64,000 nt of DNA from Ischnura elegans (taxonomy: Eukaryota > Arthropoda > Insecta > Odonata > Coenagrionidae), in assembly GCF_921293095.1 (NCBI RefSeq), contig NC_060246.1, forward strand, positions 111,456,941 to 111,520,940, read 5' to 3'. Below the pieces are notes generated by a model, which made no database searches, was not told where the DNA came from, and saw nothing but the letters and a program-made list of their open reading frames with translations. This document shows positions 1-13,669 of the stretch, piece after piece. Each line of letters starts with the position of its first letter. The first letter of the stretch is position 1. A program made the translations under genes and the position numbers.

Positions 1-3000
1 ATAGAGTGAGTCTATTCAATCCTAGATATTCTCTTGATGCACATCCCCCCTGCCCTCCTCATCCGAATTTGGAATGGGAAATGGAGAAAAAGAGAGAGAA
101 GAAGGTGACAATAGACTCCAGCATTCCGCAGGGTGCTACAAAAGGGTTGAAAAGTGCATCGCTGCAGGATGAAAGGCAGAAATGCAAAGCGCCCCAAACT
201 ACCCCTGAGATCCCTTGCGGAGAAAAAGCCACATCGAGTGCCTCTCTTGTTCCTTTAGATACTGTTGCACGGAAGCTGACTGCTTTTTTACCCAATGCTA
301 AAATGAGAGACCAGGTTGAGTAAGTGTCTGGTGAGAAGAGAAAGTAGTAAGTAGCATGAGTTAGCTGTGACGAGTTGCGGGCCAATATCCTTCAAAGACA
401 CGATCCAAAAGATATTACCCAATACGTATCCCATTCCGGAAACTATACGAAAACATGTCAAAATCTACCTCAAAGTATCGCTGTAAAGCCAATAACGAAG
501 ATTTACACGTCGATGTAGACTGCTTTACCAGCGACTCAAAGAAGATATCTCGCTGCTATTATCAGCAAAAATTTCTCAAGAGTAACAATACGTTTCATGA
601 TAACAGAGGTAGCTGCTCTCACAAATGAAGGGACGTATGCGTATGAGAAATAGTTTCTTATAGTCTACTGTGATAAAATGGAATTCAATTACGGGTCATC
701 TTTGATCTCTCGCATAATTGATTCGAAAAAAAGCCGTAACTATATGCTTGGACTCAATAGTTAATGCAATTTTTACCACTGCAAATAAATCAGTTGCCAT
801 CGATTCCTACATCGTTCAAATTTTAACTGCTCCAACTTGATTGAAGCAAGGTTGACTACATCCTCTCAATCTCTCCTACGTCATCAATCAATACGTATTC
901 TCTTCGCAGTGGTTCGCAGTCAATTTCCAAAAGTACCAGTCGAGCGTAATTGTAGCCTACTAAAGCAGTTCACCTCGACATGTAGACAAGACGGGCAAAT
1001 TATTAAATTATGATTAATTTCAATACATGAGTACTCAGTATTTCATGCTTAGTCGCTGTGTTATTTCCGGTGCTCCACAGCGACTTTTTCCTCGCGGAAG
1101 CCATATTTTGGTCCTCATATGAATTCCTTTTCACTGCTTCAACTTCTCTTGCATTATTCTGTTCATAGTGGATGTTATCTAAATACTTAATGCGACATTT
1201 TACTATCCAGCTGATGAGAATTTCTGACAGAATAAATTAGCACGTGAAATGTGTAAGTTATCGTCTTATCGATTTCGGTGAGTTTTCAATAGACAGATTT
1301 CATCCACCCTTTAGCGATATTTTTCGGTCCAGGTTTTCTTTAAATACATGAAAACACATTAAACCCATGTAGCATAGAACTCCATCACTCGACTTAACTC
1401 GTAAAATTGTGCCTTGAATACGAGAAAAATTAAACAATAAAAAACTTGGATGCTCCAGTTAATTTTCCAAGCAATTTATTTTCAAATGATGCCAAGGTGG
1501 TCCGGATAGATTTCATTCCTTCTTTTAAATTCTGAATCTCGGTGGTAAAAAGCTGAAAAGGATCGTTCTTTATGCCCGTTTAGTTGGCATTTTCAAAGGA
1601 ATATCCTCTTCTTTTGAGCACTCAGTGTAATTGTGGGTACTTTTGCCTCGCGTGCCTCTCTCTAGAAACCCCCCATGCAGCTTATCGGGCGAATCTCATC
1701 GGTTATAAGTCCTTTCGGGATACGAAGGAAGCCGGCAGGACAGAAAGGTGTGCGCGCACTTGCGTCGTAGAGCGGTGTGGATCCGCGTGATGACAGGCTA
1801 ATTGGCCGGGAGGTCCCACTCACAATAGGATGCCGACAGTTAGGTCTCTCTCCCTCTCACAGGCGATGGAAGAAGAGGAAGATGAGTATCTTCCTCGTGG
1901 GAGCGTCTCTCTATCACGATGTCGACTGACAGGGACTTCGCGGGGTGGAGGGAGAGAAGGGTTGCACATCTTTTGAAAGGGAGGAGGAATAAGGGTTTCG
2001 CTGCCCCTTCGTCTTCAAAAGGGCAATTGGGGTAATGTTTCGATTGCCATCTCGGCGCGTACCAGATGATATTGATTGAGTCGTCTCGCTTCCAGTTCTA
2101 GCATTCACGTTCCCTTTCTGGTATTTTGTCTCCTTAAAATTCAATTTCACGCTCCCATTCTCACGAAAAAAATGACCGGGGACGCAATGCACGGAAGCGT
2201 AATATTGTAGGAACATAACTTGATCTCAGAATATTTTTTAACGGAAAGTTTACTATTTAATTATACTAATGTTTTTCATAGGCATGGCTATTATAATAAT
2301 GCTGGAGTAAGAGAATTACTCTGCATATTTACTGTTGTGAAAGCAAATATAATAATTTTATTACTATCTTCCGTTAATCCCATTCTACCACAAGAAATTG
2401 GAAATTTGGATCATTTTCTTCCGATGAACTGAATACTTTAGAAGATAAACATACACTTTGAGTTCTAATTGCATTTGTTGGATAATCGGATAAAAAAGAA
2501 AGGCATAAATTGGATAATTGGACAAGAGAACGAAATAAATTGTGAAATAAAATAAAATAAAAGGTGGCAATTTCGGAATAGGCCAGGATATTTTCAGTCC
2601 AATGAAGAGGCTCTTGGTAGATATAAAATGTGCTAAAAATCGGGCGGTCGGAACAGTGTGTGTGATGGGGAAAAAGACATGAAACATTCTAGGTATGAAT
2701 GATCGTTATGGCGAACACAAGGGTAAAAGGTTCTTATAGAGGGGTTTTAAAAGGGAGTAGGGAAACAATTCCTGCCGATGAAGGTGATAAGATACAGAGA
2801 GGAGGTAACAAAAAGATATTCAGAACATGGGATCGAAGGCTGAAGAAGTGTGGCATGTTGTGGATGAAAAAATATTGGAGGCGGTGAGGAACTGTATGCC
2901 CTGTCAAGAACCTTGGCAGGTGGTGCTCCGGAGATGGGCATTTGAATAGTTCGGACGAGAGAGGCAAACCCCTTTCGTTTGGATACGGAATTGACAATAT

Positions 3001-4080
3001 GGAGGAGTTATAAGCGAGTAAAGTGTAAAATTCTGAGGCATTTATATCCGTTACGGTGTAGATTGCGCATCGAGGGATTAAGCTTGTTCGCTGAGGAGGT
3101 AGTTCGTAAAATGTATTATTATACCCATATACTCATGTTTATCAGTTATTTTTTTAAGTTTTAGAGATCATATATTAATTAGGATTAAGTGAAAATATAC
3201 AGTGTACTACTAGACTTCTTTCACTGGAGTACTATTAGAAAGCATTTAAGGGTTTTTGGTGAACTTTTGTTGCATATATATGGGAAAAGCACTGCATAAA
3301 ATAGTGAGAGATACTTGAAACTGCAAGGGAAATCGTTTTGAAATAAAAGGCTCATCAGTGAAGGGTGATGTTCATTGCAATGCCATCAAATTGAAAACTC
3401 GATTGAGGGATATGGAGTCTCTTGTCGCAAAGTGTAAGATCGATTTTTTTTAACCCCCATTGTGATTTTTTAAAAGAATTTAATGGCTACATTTTTTATA
3501 TATGCCGTTTAATTTTGCATATTAGAGTAAATATTTTTTTAAATTTCAATGTCATTATCATAGACGGAGGCGCAGACATTAAAATGAATGGAAAGTTAAG
3601 CATTTCTTCCTTAATAATCACCACATCCCTCCCCCTCCCACCGAAGTGAGGAAAAAAATATATAAACCCTGGTATTCTGAATTACGTTAACGAATCATAC
3701 GCGAGGGGATAGCAGTGGCATGAAGTAATACTCCATCTTATGTAATATTATTTGTATACGTTTAAATGCAAATTGTAGTGGGGTGAATATAAGAGAAGGG
3801 GCCGAAAGCCTCCCTCCCCCGAAACTGATCCCTGTATGTGAGTACGCTGTACTTCACCTTCAAATTATAAAATTACATTTTATAATTCTATAGTTTTTCA
3901 TTTGTTTGTAGGCGTTATTCATTTAAATAGTTCATTACGAATTTATTCATTTCAAAGTACTCATTGCTGCAAATGCTATTACTTTCAAATCATACCGTGG
4001 CATTTCCTCCCTGTTTATAATGCTGGTTGAAGTAGAGATGGGGTGATGGAGGTGACCTAATCTCCCACCACATTTAAATC
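1..4080. other. Intergenic, nothing supported
   Basis: Mostly AT-rich. The open frames present (up to about 108 residues, overlapping on both strands near 6-385) have no recognisable domain. I see no RNA gene or clear repeat. Confidence 0.5.
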
Positions 4081-4088
4081 GTTTAATT

Positions 4089-4660
4089 ATGCCGCTTTCT
4101 ATGAGTGCCTACGCGCGCCCATTCGCCGCCCGCCCGCCCGCCGGTGATTTCAATGCCCGCCCGCGCTTCAATGTGACGTGCGAATCCATTGGGCAAACAA
4201 CACGCACTCTCATCCGGACCGCGATCCCACAAAATAAAAAACCCTCTGGCCGGACACACGCCCTCCCGCGCTTCTATTCCATCGGGACGGAACTCCAGAG
4301 AGCTTCCTCCGGTGAGCTACAATCAGCGGGCGCACGCCGACCCTCCTCCACAATCAATCCGATCCGAGGGACACGTGGCGCGCCGTCGTCTTCACTCACT
4401 TGTTTCCGACGCGCTGCGTCCATATTGTGCGGCCGGAACCACCTCCCCACGGGATGCGCTTGTTTAACGGATGGCGGGATCTCGCCCCAAATGCCTCTTC
4501 AATGGAATTAATCTCTATTTGCTTATTCATTCTTCCTCTGCGACGCTCGGCTCTACTCCCGAAATCAATGGTCCTTGCTCCCACTACGGTAGCGATCCCC
4601 GTCAAATCTCTCCTCTCGCCGCTTCGCATCATGCTGGTACTCATGTCCCCTTCTGTTCAC
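4089..4660. other. GC/CpG-rich island 1, no gene recognised
   Basis: It contains CCGCCCGCCCGCCCG and many CpG. Overlapping open frames exist on both strands but none resembles a known protein; open frames are expected by chance in GC-rich DNA. Confidence 0.4.
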
Positions 4661-6779
4661 ATTATACCCACACCATCACGTTGCGGCATCAGATTTTTCA
4701 CCGTCAATGCGATGCTAACTGGCTCATTCCTCCTGAATTTGCTTATGCGAACATCCGATCTTTCAGGGAAACACTGTTTTAATGCTATCGTAACAATCAA
4801 CATATTTCATTGAAGCATTGCGTTTATTGAAGAATAATAAAGGTATAGTATTTGCCCAAGCTTGAACAATTACCATATATTCTAGCGTAAATGATAGCCT
4901 GCGCCTTGCAAATTCCCCTAATGTTCTCATGTTCCTGCGCGCTAGAATGGTATTTCATCAGGTCCATGATCCAACTCTTAATTTTGAAATAAAACGTCGG
5001 CAGAATAGTTTTACTCATTTACACTTCAAATCGCGTAAATCACGGTCTCTTTCGGCTATTATTTAAATTTGCTTCTCAGCAAAGGTAATGAGCCAGGTTA
5101 TCGTATAACATATAGATTTATCTACATGATGCCGAACGAGCTACCTCTTGGGAACTTAGAAGAGGGTATTTTTACATTTCATGCTGCTACATTTCACAGT
5201 GTTTGCTGCCATCACTATGGCTGGTCTTCATGTTTCTAGAATTAGCTCTCACCAATCATCCATTATTCGTTCCATCACTTAAGTATTTGATCCCAGGGTA
5301 TTCAAGGGTACCAACATTCCAAAGGTATGAAAAAACAAAACGTACAAATCCAATAAAGGTGAAGGAGCACTTATTACTCAGCACTTGGTTCATATTGGTG
5401 TCAATATTCGTAAAATTTTGTTTTTAATCAATTATTGACTTTTCATAGATTTTATATGAATTATTTGGAAAATTGGCTAGTTTAAACGGCAATGAAACCT
5501 CCCAAAGTCTAAACCTCACGGGCAAAAGGTTGAAAGTTAGAAAGTTGTTCACATAGAGTACTGCTTTCGAAAAGGCTAATAATTCCTTTCAAAAATTTTT
5601 GATAGAATTTTATTATCGTTTATGTAGCTCCTGATATTAAAATTCGAAGCATGAGGAATGGTGTTGCTTATTTTGAAGATGATCCTTTTGACATTTATTC
5701 ACGGACACCTATGTCACATATTATTTACTGACGCAATCCCATTACTAAATGATTGCATGATGGGTTAAGATAAACTGCTCAACCTATTGGACGTACATGT
5801 TTTAAAATATACTAGAACTTATTTATTTATTTATTTTTAAGGTTTTACCTTTTCTCAGCATTTTCCTTGTGAGTCCACAAAGGCGATGAGAATCAAATGG
5901 TAAAAAATATGTGGTGATCCCATCACATTGCTTAGTATAGTGAACGAACGCAACCTTAAGTTGCATTCTTATCATCACCATCAAGTTGTAAATAGTTTTA
6001 TCGCCGAATCTATAAAAAGATATTCCATTTGAGGTAACTTATTGTATTATTAAGTCAGGTGGAACTTCATGCATTATTTTTTCATTAAGTATCAAAATTT
6101 ATAGGCAAACTTACTTAAGCTCAACTAAAAAAACATCGTCCTATTTAAGGTGGCTCCCTACAACTCCTTACATAATAATTTAAGCGCTGAATCGCTCTTC
6201 TTCGGGGGACATGATTACAGTAAAATAAGATCGAATTTGAAAGTTAGAACAAAATTTATTTATTATTTATTTTTTTATTTTTGGTAGGCCGCCAACATTT
6301 GTGATATCCGCGAAGAAGCCTCCCAAATTCTCAACCCTTGCGCGCGAAAGGGCATGGAACGCCGCTAACGTTCACCGCTTTTGTTCCTTATCCTTAGGAA
6401 GCTGAGGAGTGGTCTACAATTACCCTTGCTTAGTTGAGGGATAATATTTTATGTTGGGCTGGCTTTTAGAAGTTTTTTTATTCTTATGAGGTTTTAGCAT
6501 TTAATAGGATTATTTAACAATGTCTTCGTTATTTATCTATGAAATTTGATTTAAATATACCCATTGCAGCTAAGAGAAATTAACTCCATCCAGTTTTATT
6601 CCAATTTATGATGACGTCAGACTGGAGAAAGTTTTGGTTTTCAATATTTGATTTTGGAGAAAATGAATGTGCTATATTTTTTTTCCAAGCATTAACTTTT
6701 GTTTCATCTACCGAACACCTGAAGTAAAATATATCATAGCCATGCCGCGGGGCCTTATCGAAAGCTTCTTCCTATTTCA

Positions 6780-7680
6780 TGATCACAGCGTCTCCGAGCG
6801 AGCGGAAATTAGGAAGTCTTTGCCGTGCCCGAACAATTGACCCAAGTATCGCTTTAGGATCACCCCTTGACCGCTGGTTGATGAGAAATTGAAGGGAGGA
6901 GATATTAAACATTGGCGCGCGAGTCAGGAGCGCAGTGCGCATGTGCATCGTGGACGTTCGGGAAGCGTTCTTCCATTCGGAGGGTCGGTGGGGTTGCAGC
7001 GCGCACATATATCGCATTAACGAGCGCACAAAAGACTCCACCCGGCAATCTGATACTGTGAGTCTCTCTCGTTCGCCGCAGAGCGCCGACCAAGGACTCC
7101 CTCACAATATGCGATTCAATATTGCCGGGGCTTCGCCACCCTACCATTCCTCTCTCAGCCAAAAGAGCAAATAAGCCCTTCAAAAATGGCTTCCAACTCG
7201 CTGAGCACGCGAGAGAGTGGCCTCGCCTTGAGCGGGACGTAACTTGCGGACGCTAAATCGAAGCGAAGGATGATGGGCACCCGAGATAAAAAAGAAAGAA
7301 AGAGCGAGGCCTGGTAGTGTATCCTTGTGTGTGGGGTTTAGCAGCGTGGAGAGTGGTGGCGGCCCTGTGTGTGTGCATATGTATTCCTTTGGACAAGATG
7401 ATTCGAAGGGGGTGGGACGAGCAAACAGACAGAGGGGAGAGGGGTACACGGTCGACAATATGCTGGACCCTTCCCCTCCGGCCTCCCCATTCACCCTCCT
7501 AGCCTCCCTTGTGTGTATCCCTTTTATATGTGGCACGGGAGGGTAGATGTTCCGCTGGTAGCCCCCTCTTTTCCCCACTCCCCTATCGCTTAGGTGGCAG
7601 AGGGGTGCCCCCTCAAGGCCCGGCCCTGGCAGGAGTCGCCTCTTTCAATTGGGACGGGATTCTCAGCCGATGGGCCCTTA
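6780..7680. other. GC/CpG-rich island 2, no gene recognised
   Basis: A roughly 0.9 kb block richer in G, C and CpG than its flanks. Open frames up to 132 residues on both strands show no family motif. A promoter, enhancer cluster or unrecognised non-coding exon is possible. Confidence 0.4.
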
Positions 7681-8651
7681 ATGCAATTTTTTCACCCCCG
7701 ATTCGAGACAGCATTGAACGCAATCACGATAATTGGATACTATTTGGCGTTACTTGGGAAAACTTTATGATTAAATTAGGGTTTCAGACGCCTGTATTGG
7801 TTGTATAAAATAATATAAATTAATTTACTGATAAATAAAGCCGTAAAATAATACTTCTGACTTGAGTTTCTGTGTTAGCATCAGTTTTAGTCATCGCGTG
7901 ATGTAAATACCCTGATTTCCTTAGTTTAAACTGATTTTCCCAATGCTTCGTTTAACTGTAACTTACTATTCCCTTCACGCAATCTTCAACTTCATTTACC
8001 GTAATTTCACTAATTCCTAAAAACTTATTCTAGTTGACCTCTCATGTAAAAATGATTATTTACTAAAAATTAAATTTTACTTTAATTATTAATAATCAAT
8101 TTTCTCTAATACAACTCACATGGGAATGCAAGGAAGATGTAATTACAAGTTAGGCTAATATTTATAGTCAATGCTTGAAGAATCACTTGAATCTGGTGTG
8201 ACTCATCCTCCCAAGCATCGAATAACTTGCTTCGAATATTTATTTTCCGTATCCTCGTTTTCAAATCATCCTAGTTAACTTTGCAATAGCTTTCTTTGAC
8301 TTACTCCAACAAAATCTGGCAGAAAATCTTCATGAGTCGAAAGTGTAGATGATCCTCCGAAATAATTCCGGGGTGAATATTGTCAAAAACGTTACTAATA
8401 CTAAAAAGTCGTGTAGAAAATGCTAAAATTATGAAGCGACAAATATCTTCATTCGCGAAAATCAACGAGCCGTACATTTTTAATAAAAGAATTGATTTTT
8501 AATAAAATTTGCATTCAACAGTTAAATATATTTGCTAATCAGAATTTAATTCGTGTGATTTGTTACTATTCATATCAAAGTTATATATAGTTGAAAATTT
8601 CCGCATGAATGTAATTACTTGACGAACCAAGGTTTCGGCAAATATTCGGCA

Positions 8652-8708
8652 CCCGGCCCGCATCGCACGGACGAAGGCCCTCCCGGCCCGCACCGCAGAC
8701 CTTCGTCC
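8652..8708. repeat. GC-rich direct and inverted repeat
   Basis: CCCGGCCCGCAYCGCA occurs at 8652-8667 and again 30 bp later at 8682-8697. GGACGAAGG (8669-8677) pairs with CCTTCGTCC (8700-8708). It sits as a sharp GC peak in AT-rich DNA. Confidence 0.6.
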
Positions 8709-9795
8709 GTAGGCGAAGCACTGCCTCAGTCCGTAGCAGTTATAAAAATTGAAAAAATTGCAATAATTCTACTTGTGCTGGAAGTAAATATTTCCATGTA
8801 GAATAATTGAAATCGTACTACCCTTGCCGGATTTTTTTCGTGCCGATATACTAACCGGTTTAGGAGCTTAATTTGTTTTTTTTAATTGTTTAACTGCTCA
8901 TAAATTGTTATAAACTTAAATTAACAAGTTCGTCATTGCATTGAAAATACAATGTCACTTATTAATTGAAAAGGACTTTGTATGGCACTTGAAGATAATG
9001 AAGCTACACCTGACCGAGTTATATCTTCCCCTATGGAGATAAATATAATGGCAATATTTTTAATATTAACGCATAAACATTGCTTGCAATGCGTAAAAAG
9101 TTATTCCAATAACTAAGATTACAATTTCTTCTTCCGATTCATTCTTTTTTATAGAGTGATTATTTTTTTTCAGAGACGTAGGCTAACTAATATTTATAAA
9201 TATAAGCTATGTATAAGATATAATTCTGCAACAACTGCTTTCTTTGCAGCTCTAAGTATCTTTCAGAACTTCTTTTCAATACAAACAAGGAAAGAAACAT
9301 ATATTTGGTAACAGCAAGGAAATGCCCAGCTAAAGGAAATGAAATTTGATAAGGAGGAGTCGAGAAAAATCAGGTCAAAAGGGTCTAGGAAAAGTTTTAA
9401 AAATCAAATCTCCCTCCCAAATCCCAAAATAAAAAGGGAAAGGTGGAAAGAGAAGGCAGAATAGAGTATGTGCACCCGGGAGGTATACGATTGAAATGCA
9501 GTTTATTCGATAAAGTGTATGGTAAATATCATTACTTTCGATTAACAGCATTAATTGTTGCTTAGTTTGTTTAATAATTAATATTTAATATGCATTGTGT
9601 TCGCAACGATATTGAGCAGACGAAAACGCTCATTGATTGGCTCCTCGGTATGTGACGTCATTCTGTTCTATCTCATCAGCGTGCAAAGGTGTTTATCGTG
9701 TTATGATCGTGTTTATGATACAATAAACTACGTGTGCATTGGAAAAAGTTGGTGGATCTGATCTGTGTAAAGGGAAATACGTTTAAGTGCTTATC

Positions 9796-9999
9796 ATGGA
9801 ATCAGGTTTCGTGAAGGTGTCTTCAAATAATATCTCGAAGGTGGATGCTTCCATGATTGACCGTGCTGATTATGTTGGACTATACCTACATGCCTCGGCA
9901 CGAAGTTTTAGTGTTGAACTGGAGCTATTTTGTTGCGTTGCCTCATTCATAATAAAGAGCAATCGACGGGAAACCTCATCGGATATTAGGTCTAAGTGA
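9796..9999 (+). pseudogene. Short ORF resembling the N-terminus of a multi-copy insect YqaJ/SWIM-type protein
   Basis: The ORF starts MESGFVKVSSNNISKVDASMI. This resembles the GFVKV-S-NLPKVD start of a repeated insect protein family with YqaJ-like nuclease domains, as I remember it. After about residue 22 the similarity stops, and the rest (to a stop at 9999) is unfamiliar, so it would be a truncated copy. The AT-rich flanks show no continuation. The assignment rests on memory of a short motif and is weak. Confidence 0.3.
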
Positions 10000-10569
10000 A
10001 TTAAGTAAGATTGTTTACAGTAGGTAATTGGCCAAAAGTTTGTTAGCACGATTCGAAGGTTTACGGAAGTAAAAGTGCCGGTACATAGATAACTATCGAT
10101 ATTTGTATTATTATCATTTCAAATACCGATCATAATTTAATTTATCTATTTAACTATTTTCTATTCTATTATTATGTAACCTACTGACTCGCGAAAAATA
10201 ATTTTTCATATTCAGTTATAGCCCATGGTGACTGGATGAATATCCATAGTTCATTATTTATTTGCCGCTACTGAGCTGGGTTCTTCTTCTTCTGGGCTAT
10301 TTAAAGTTTGAAACGTAAGCACAAATAACTGAAGTTACATTTTGGTCCAGTCTAAGCAGTAATCTGATATTAATTTGGTTAAATGGTTTTCAAACCCACA
10401 TATTTTGGACAAGAAAGCGCACAATGATTCTACCCTATCCGGTGCCTTCCTCAGGACGAGAATATCCAAAAGAGTTCGCAAACCTCAACTCTTTTTGAGC
10501 GATGTAAAAAACATTACGAAACCCGATCTAGGACCTTTGCATAGGATTTTGTAACGTGGAGTACCTACA

Positions 10570-11130
10570 TTAATCTAAGAATGCTGGGGCAAATATCTAA
10601 CGTGGTTGTAGCGCAGGCGAAGAGGGCTTTATACAAAAAGAAGAATCTTCTTACAGCTGAAAATGCCAGCATAGAAATAAGGAAACAATTCATCAGATGC
10701 TACATATGGAGTATGTTTCTCTATGGAAGCGAGGCTTAGACGTTGACAGCAGCAGAGAAGTCAAGAGTGGAAGCATTCGAAATGTGGTGCTACCGAAGAA
10801 TGATGAAGATAAAATGAATTGACCGTGTGCGTAACGAGGAAGTGCTAAGAAGAGTGGGAGAAAAGAGAAACCTCCTAAAAACCTTATGCAGAAGAAGAGA
10901 CAACTTAGTTGGACACATTTTGAGGCACGATGTTCTGATGAAGACAATCGTTGAAGGACTAGTGGAAGGGAAAAAGGGCAAGGGACGGCCCCGAATGAGT
11001 TATATAGGACAGGTTATAAAGATGTAAAAGAGAATAAATATGTAGCAATGAAGAGATTAGCGGATAGGAGAGAGAAATGGAGAGCTGCGTCAAACCAATC
11101 TTAGGATTGTTGACTAATGATGATGATTTT
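10570..11130 (+). mobile_element. 3' end of a non-LTR (LINE) retrotransposon, copy 1
   Basis: Reading plus frames across a few stops gives AKRALYKKKNLLTAENAS, IRKQFIRCYIWSMFLYGSEA, VEAFEMWCYRRMMKI, RVRNEEVLRRV, then RRRDNLVGHILRHD and EGLVEGKKGKGRPR. These are the conserved C-terminal blocks of LINE reverse transcriptases of the type often annotated in insects as craniofacial-development-protein-like. An in-frame TAG replaces the W codon after GSEA, and a further TGA follows MMKIK. It ends in a TGATGATGAT tail at about 11117-11127, the simple repeat typical of the 3' end. It is dead and truncated at its 5' end. Confidence 0.8.
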
Positions 11131-12409
11131 GGGTAGAACATCGGGCGAGTTCTTATTTTGGACCCTTTAGTGACTGCGTCAAATAAATGTAATCGATCTT
11201 AGCTGCAGTTACATAGGTAAATTTGCAGCAAATTGCATTCTAAATTAATGTTGCTACATGGGAGAGTAATCAACATATTTACCAGTTCATTTGTAATCAA
11301 TTTAAATTTTAATTCTTCGAGTGGCTAAAATCTTCCTTGTGCTGCACATTATTAATACTTCATTATTGTCTTTTATGTTCGTATGAGACCTTCGCTCGTC
11401 AGTGATTCAAGACTTCCTTTGGTTGAATTTTGAGTATGCCAAAATAACCTTGGGTTTGCGTTAAATATGTGAGGGTCGCCCTGTGATCAGTTCCTCGCCA
11501 CCCACCCGTCCCTCGTAATCCCTCTCTTTCCTCGTCCCTTCCTCTGTGATGAGGTCCCAAGAGATTTCTCACGCCAGCAAGGGTGGGACCCCAGAACTCT
11601 GACCACGTCCAGTACAATTTCAACTTTCTAGAATGAGCAACGGAGCGAAAACATCGTGGATTTTATCATCACCCGTGCTAAATGGCGATAAAAATGATTT
11701 CATCGAACCCCTACAATTTATTATTTGTTTTCAACCATATATTGCTGAGAAAGCTTGGCAACGCTGGAGGAACGCAGTCAAATGGTCCTTGCGTGACACT
11801 GTTCGGAGGTTTATTTCGTTGCATCGCTTGTAAACTCTTAATTGGGAGCTTTGTGGAAAAATCCACTGTACAAATCACCGTTCGCAAAATGTTTTTTTAA
11901 GTGCAAGCGTCCACGTCCAAGCAAAGAAAATTAAGTGAGCAAGGGGCAAATGAGCTCTTCATAGTGTTTAGCTAAAGTGTTGTGCTGACTAATCTTACCC
12001 CAAAAACTCGCCTCTCCTTGTCTGCTACCCTCATCAATTGCTTTCCTCCAGCTCACGATGCTCATGCGATTAAGATAGACGTGGAAAAGTTTTTAAAATG
12101 TACTGTGGAATGAAACTCTGTTTTTCCTTACCTAAAAACGAAACTAATGTCACGAATATTTTCGGTACAATCTCATTTTCAAGTCTTATTTATTTAATGT
12201 TGCAATAAAATTGTTTTCAAATTGCTATAAAAAATAAAAATTTTACTTTTATTCAACAGTACGTTATAAAAAAGTGCCACCACCTTGGCCGTAGCACCTT
12301 AATTTACATTAAAGACAGGCATTATATGAGGCATTAATGGCTAAAGTCTATGATGAAGGGACGCTAAAATTGCAGACCGAGACCCAATATCCTACTGCCT
12401 GACAGTCAA

Positions 12410-13660
12410 CGTTGTGAATGCAATGCGACCGATCCGAGCGTTGATCTCTCCGGCTGAAGTGGATGAGTGACGAAGTGGGGAGGAAGGCGAGGCGAATCGC
12501 GTTTAGTGGAAATCCATCAATAGGCACGAGTGGGAGAGCTTTGATCGCGTTTAACGCTTGCAATGGCTGTAGAAGGCGTGCACAGAGGAGCCCAAGACCT
12601 ATCGAGAAGAGCGTTCTGTGGGATACTATCCAATACATGGTAAACTAGTATTTCTACAATAAAGCCCACGATAAGGAAACACTGAAAACGCGGAGGCGAC
12701 TGCGACGATGAAATACGCAGATTTCTTCGATGCATTTATACTGAAATTTAATTCCCGATAAAAAGTCATTTCATGAAGCTAACAATAACTCAAGTAAATA
12801 TAATATTTTAAAATGAGAATTTGGATATTGTATTTATCAAAGTACGATCAACCACTGACTATGATTTCAAATTGATGTGTCCATTAGTTTCGATTTTAGA
12901 AGTGCGCAAACTACATGATTGAGCTGAAAGTGCGGAAAATATGTACTATTTCTCTTCTCGGTATATAAACATACCTTTGAAAATCTAATACTCGTATTAT
13001 CGAGTGTTTTCCCGTCATTTAGCTAATTGGAAAGCTACTAGGGTTTTCCAGTGGGCCAATGTTGACATCTTCGCCGACGTTTTAAACAGTTTGGACCATC
13101 GCACGGACCTGGCATGAGCCTTGAAGATGGGAACCGTTTCTTTTTCCTGAACTTTGCAGCGATTTCAACAATAACCCTGTAGAAAACCCGAGTAGCCTTC
13201 AAATAAATTAATACAATGTTTATGTTGCCATCGCCATGGGCCAAATAAAATAAAATTATTTTGATGCACAATACGCTGTAATCGGACGAGCCGTTACATC
13301 ACTTCGGTGTTTCAAACTTGGGTGTTTATACTTATCAAATTGACAGTAGGTGTCCAACGGAGGATTGTATGCATGCACTTTAATTCTCGCAGCTCTCTCT
13401 TTGTTGCTCGTTGGTTCCCTCGACTCCCGCATGGATGCGCTGCCGGCGGGGGCTGCAGGTGGACGCCGCCTCTGGGATGCGTATATCCGCGGACGGGCTG
13501 CCGTAATTTATCGCCCTGTTCCTCCCGCCGTTGCATTGGTCACGCATCTGCCCGCCTCCCTCCACGTAGGCGCAAATGTAATTCTCCGCGTTCATCTCAT
13601 AAAGCAAGCACCGGGATCCGAATCGGGGCGCGTATTTGTTACTAGGGAATTATAAGGTCG
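12410..13660. other. GC/CpG-rich islands 3 and 4, no gene recognised
   Basis: Two islands (12410-12640 and 13400-13660) are separated by AT-rich sequence. No protein family is visible on either strand. Confidence 0.35.
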
Positions 13661-13669
13661 AGTGATGGT

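Noticed and set aside
6-385. Overlapping open frames of 105 and 108 residues on both strands as a gene
   Set aside because: No domain, no splice sites or poly(A) context, and both strands open by composition.
13307-13655. 112- and 101-residue open frames in a GC-rich island as coding exons
   Set aside because: Several frames on both strands are open at once, as expected from few stop codons in GC-rich DNA; no family motif.
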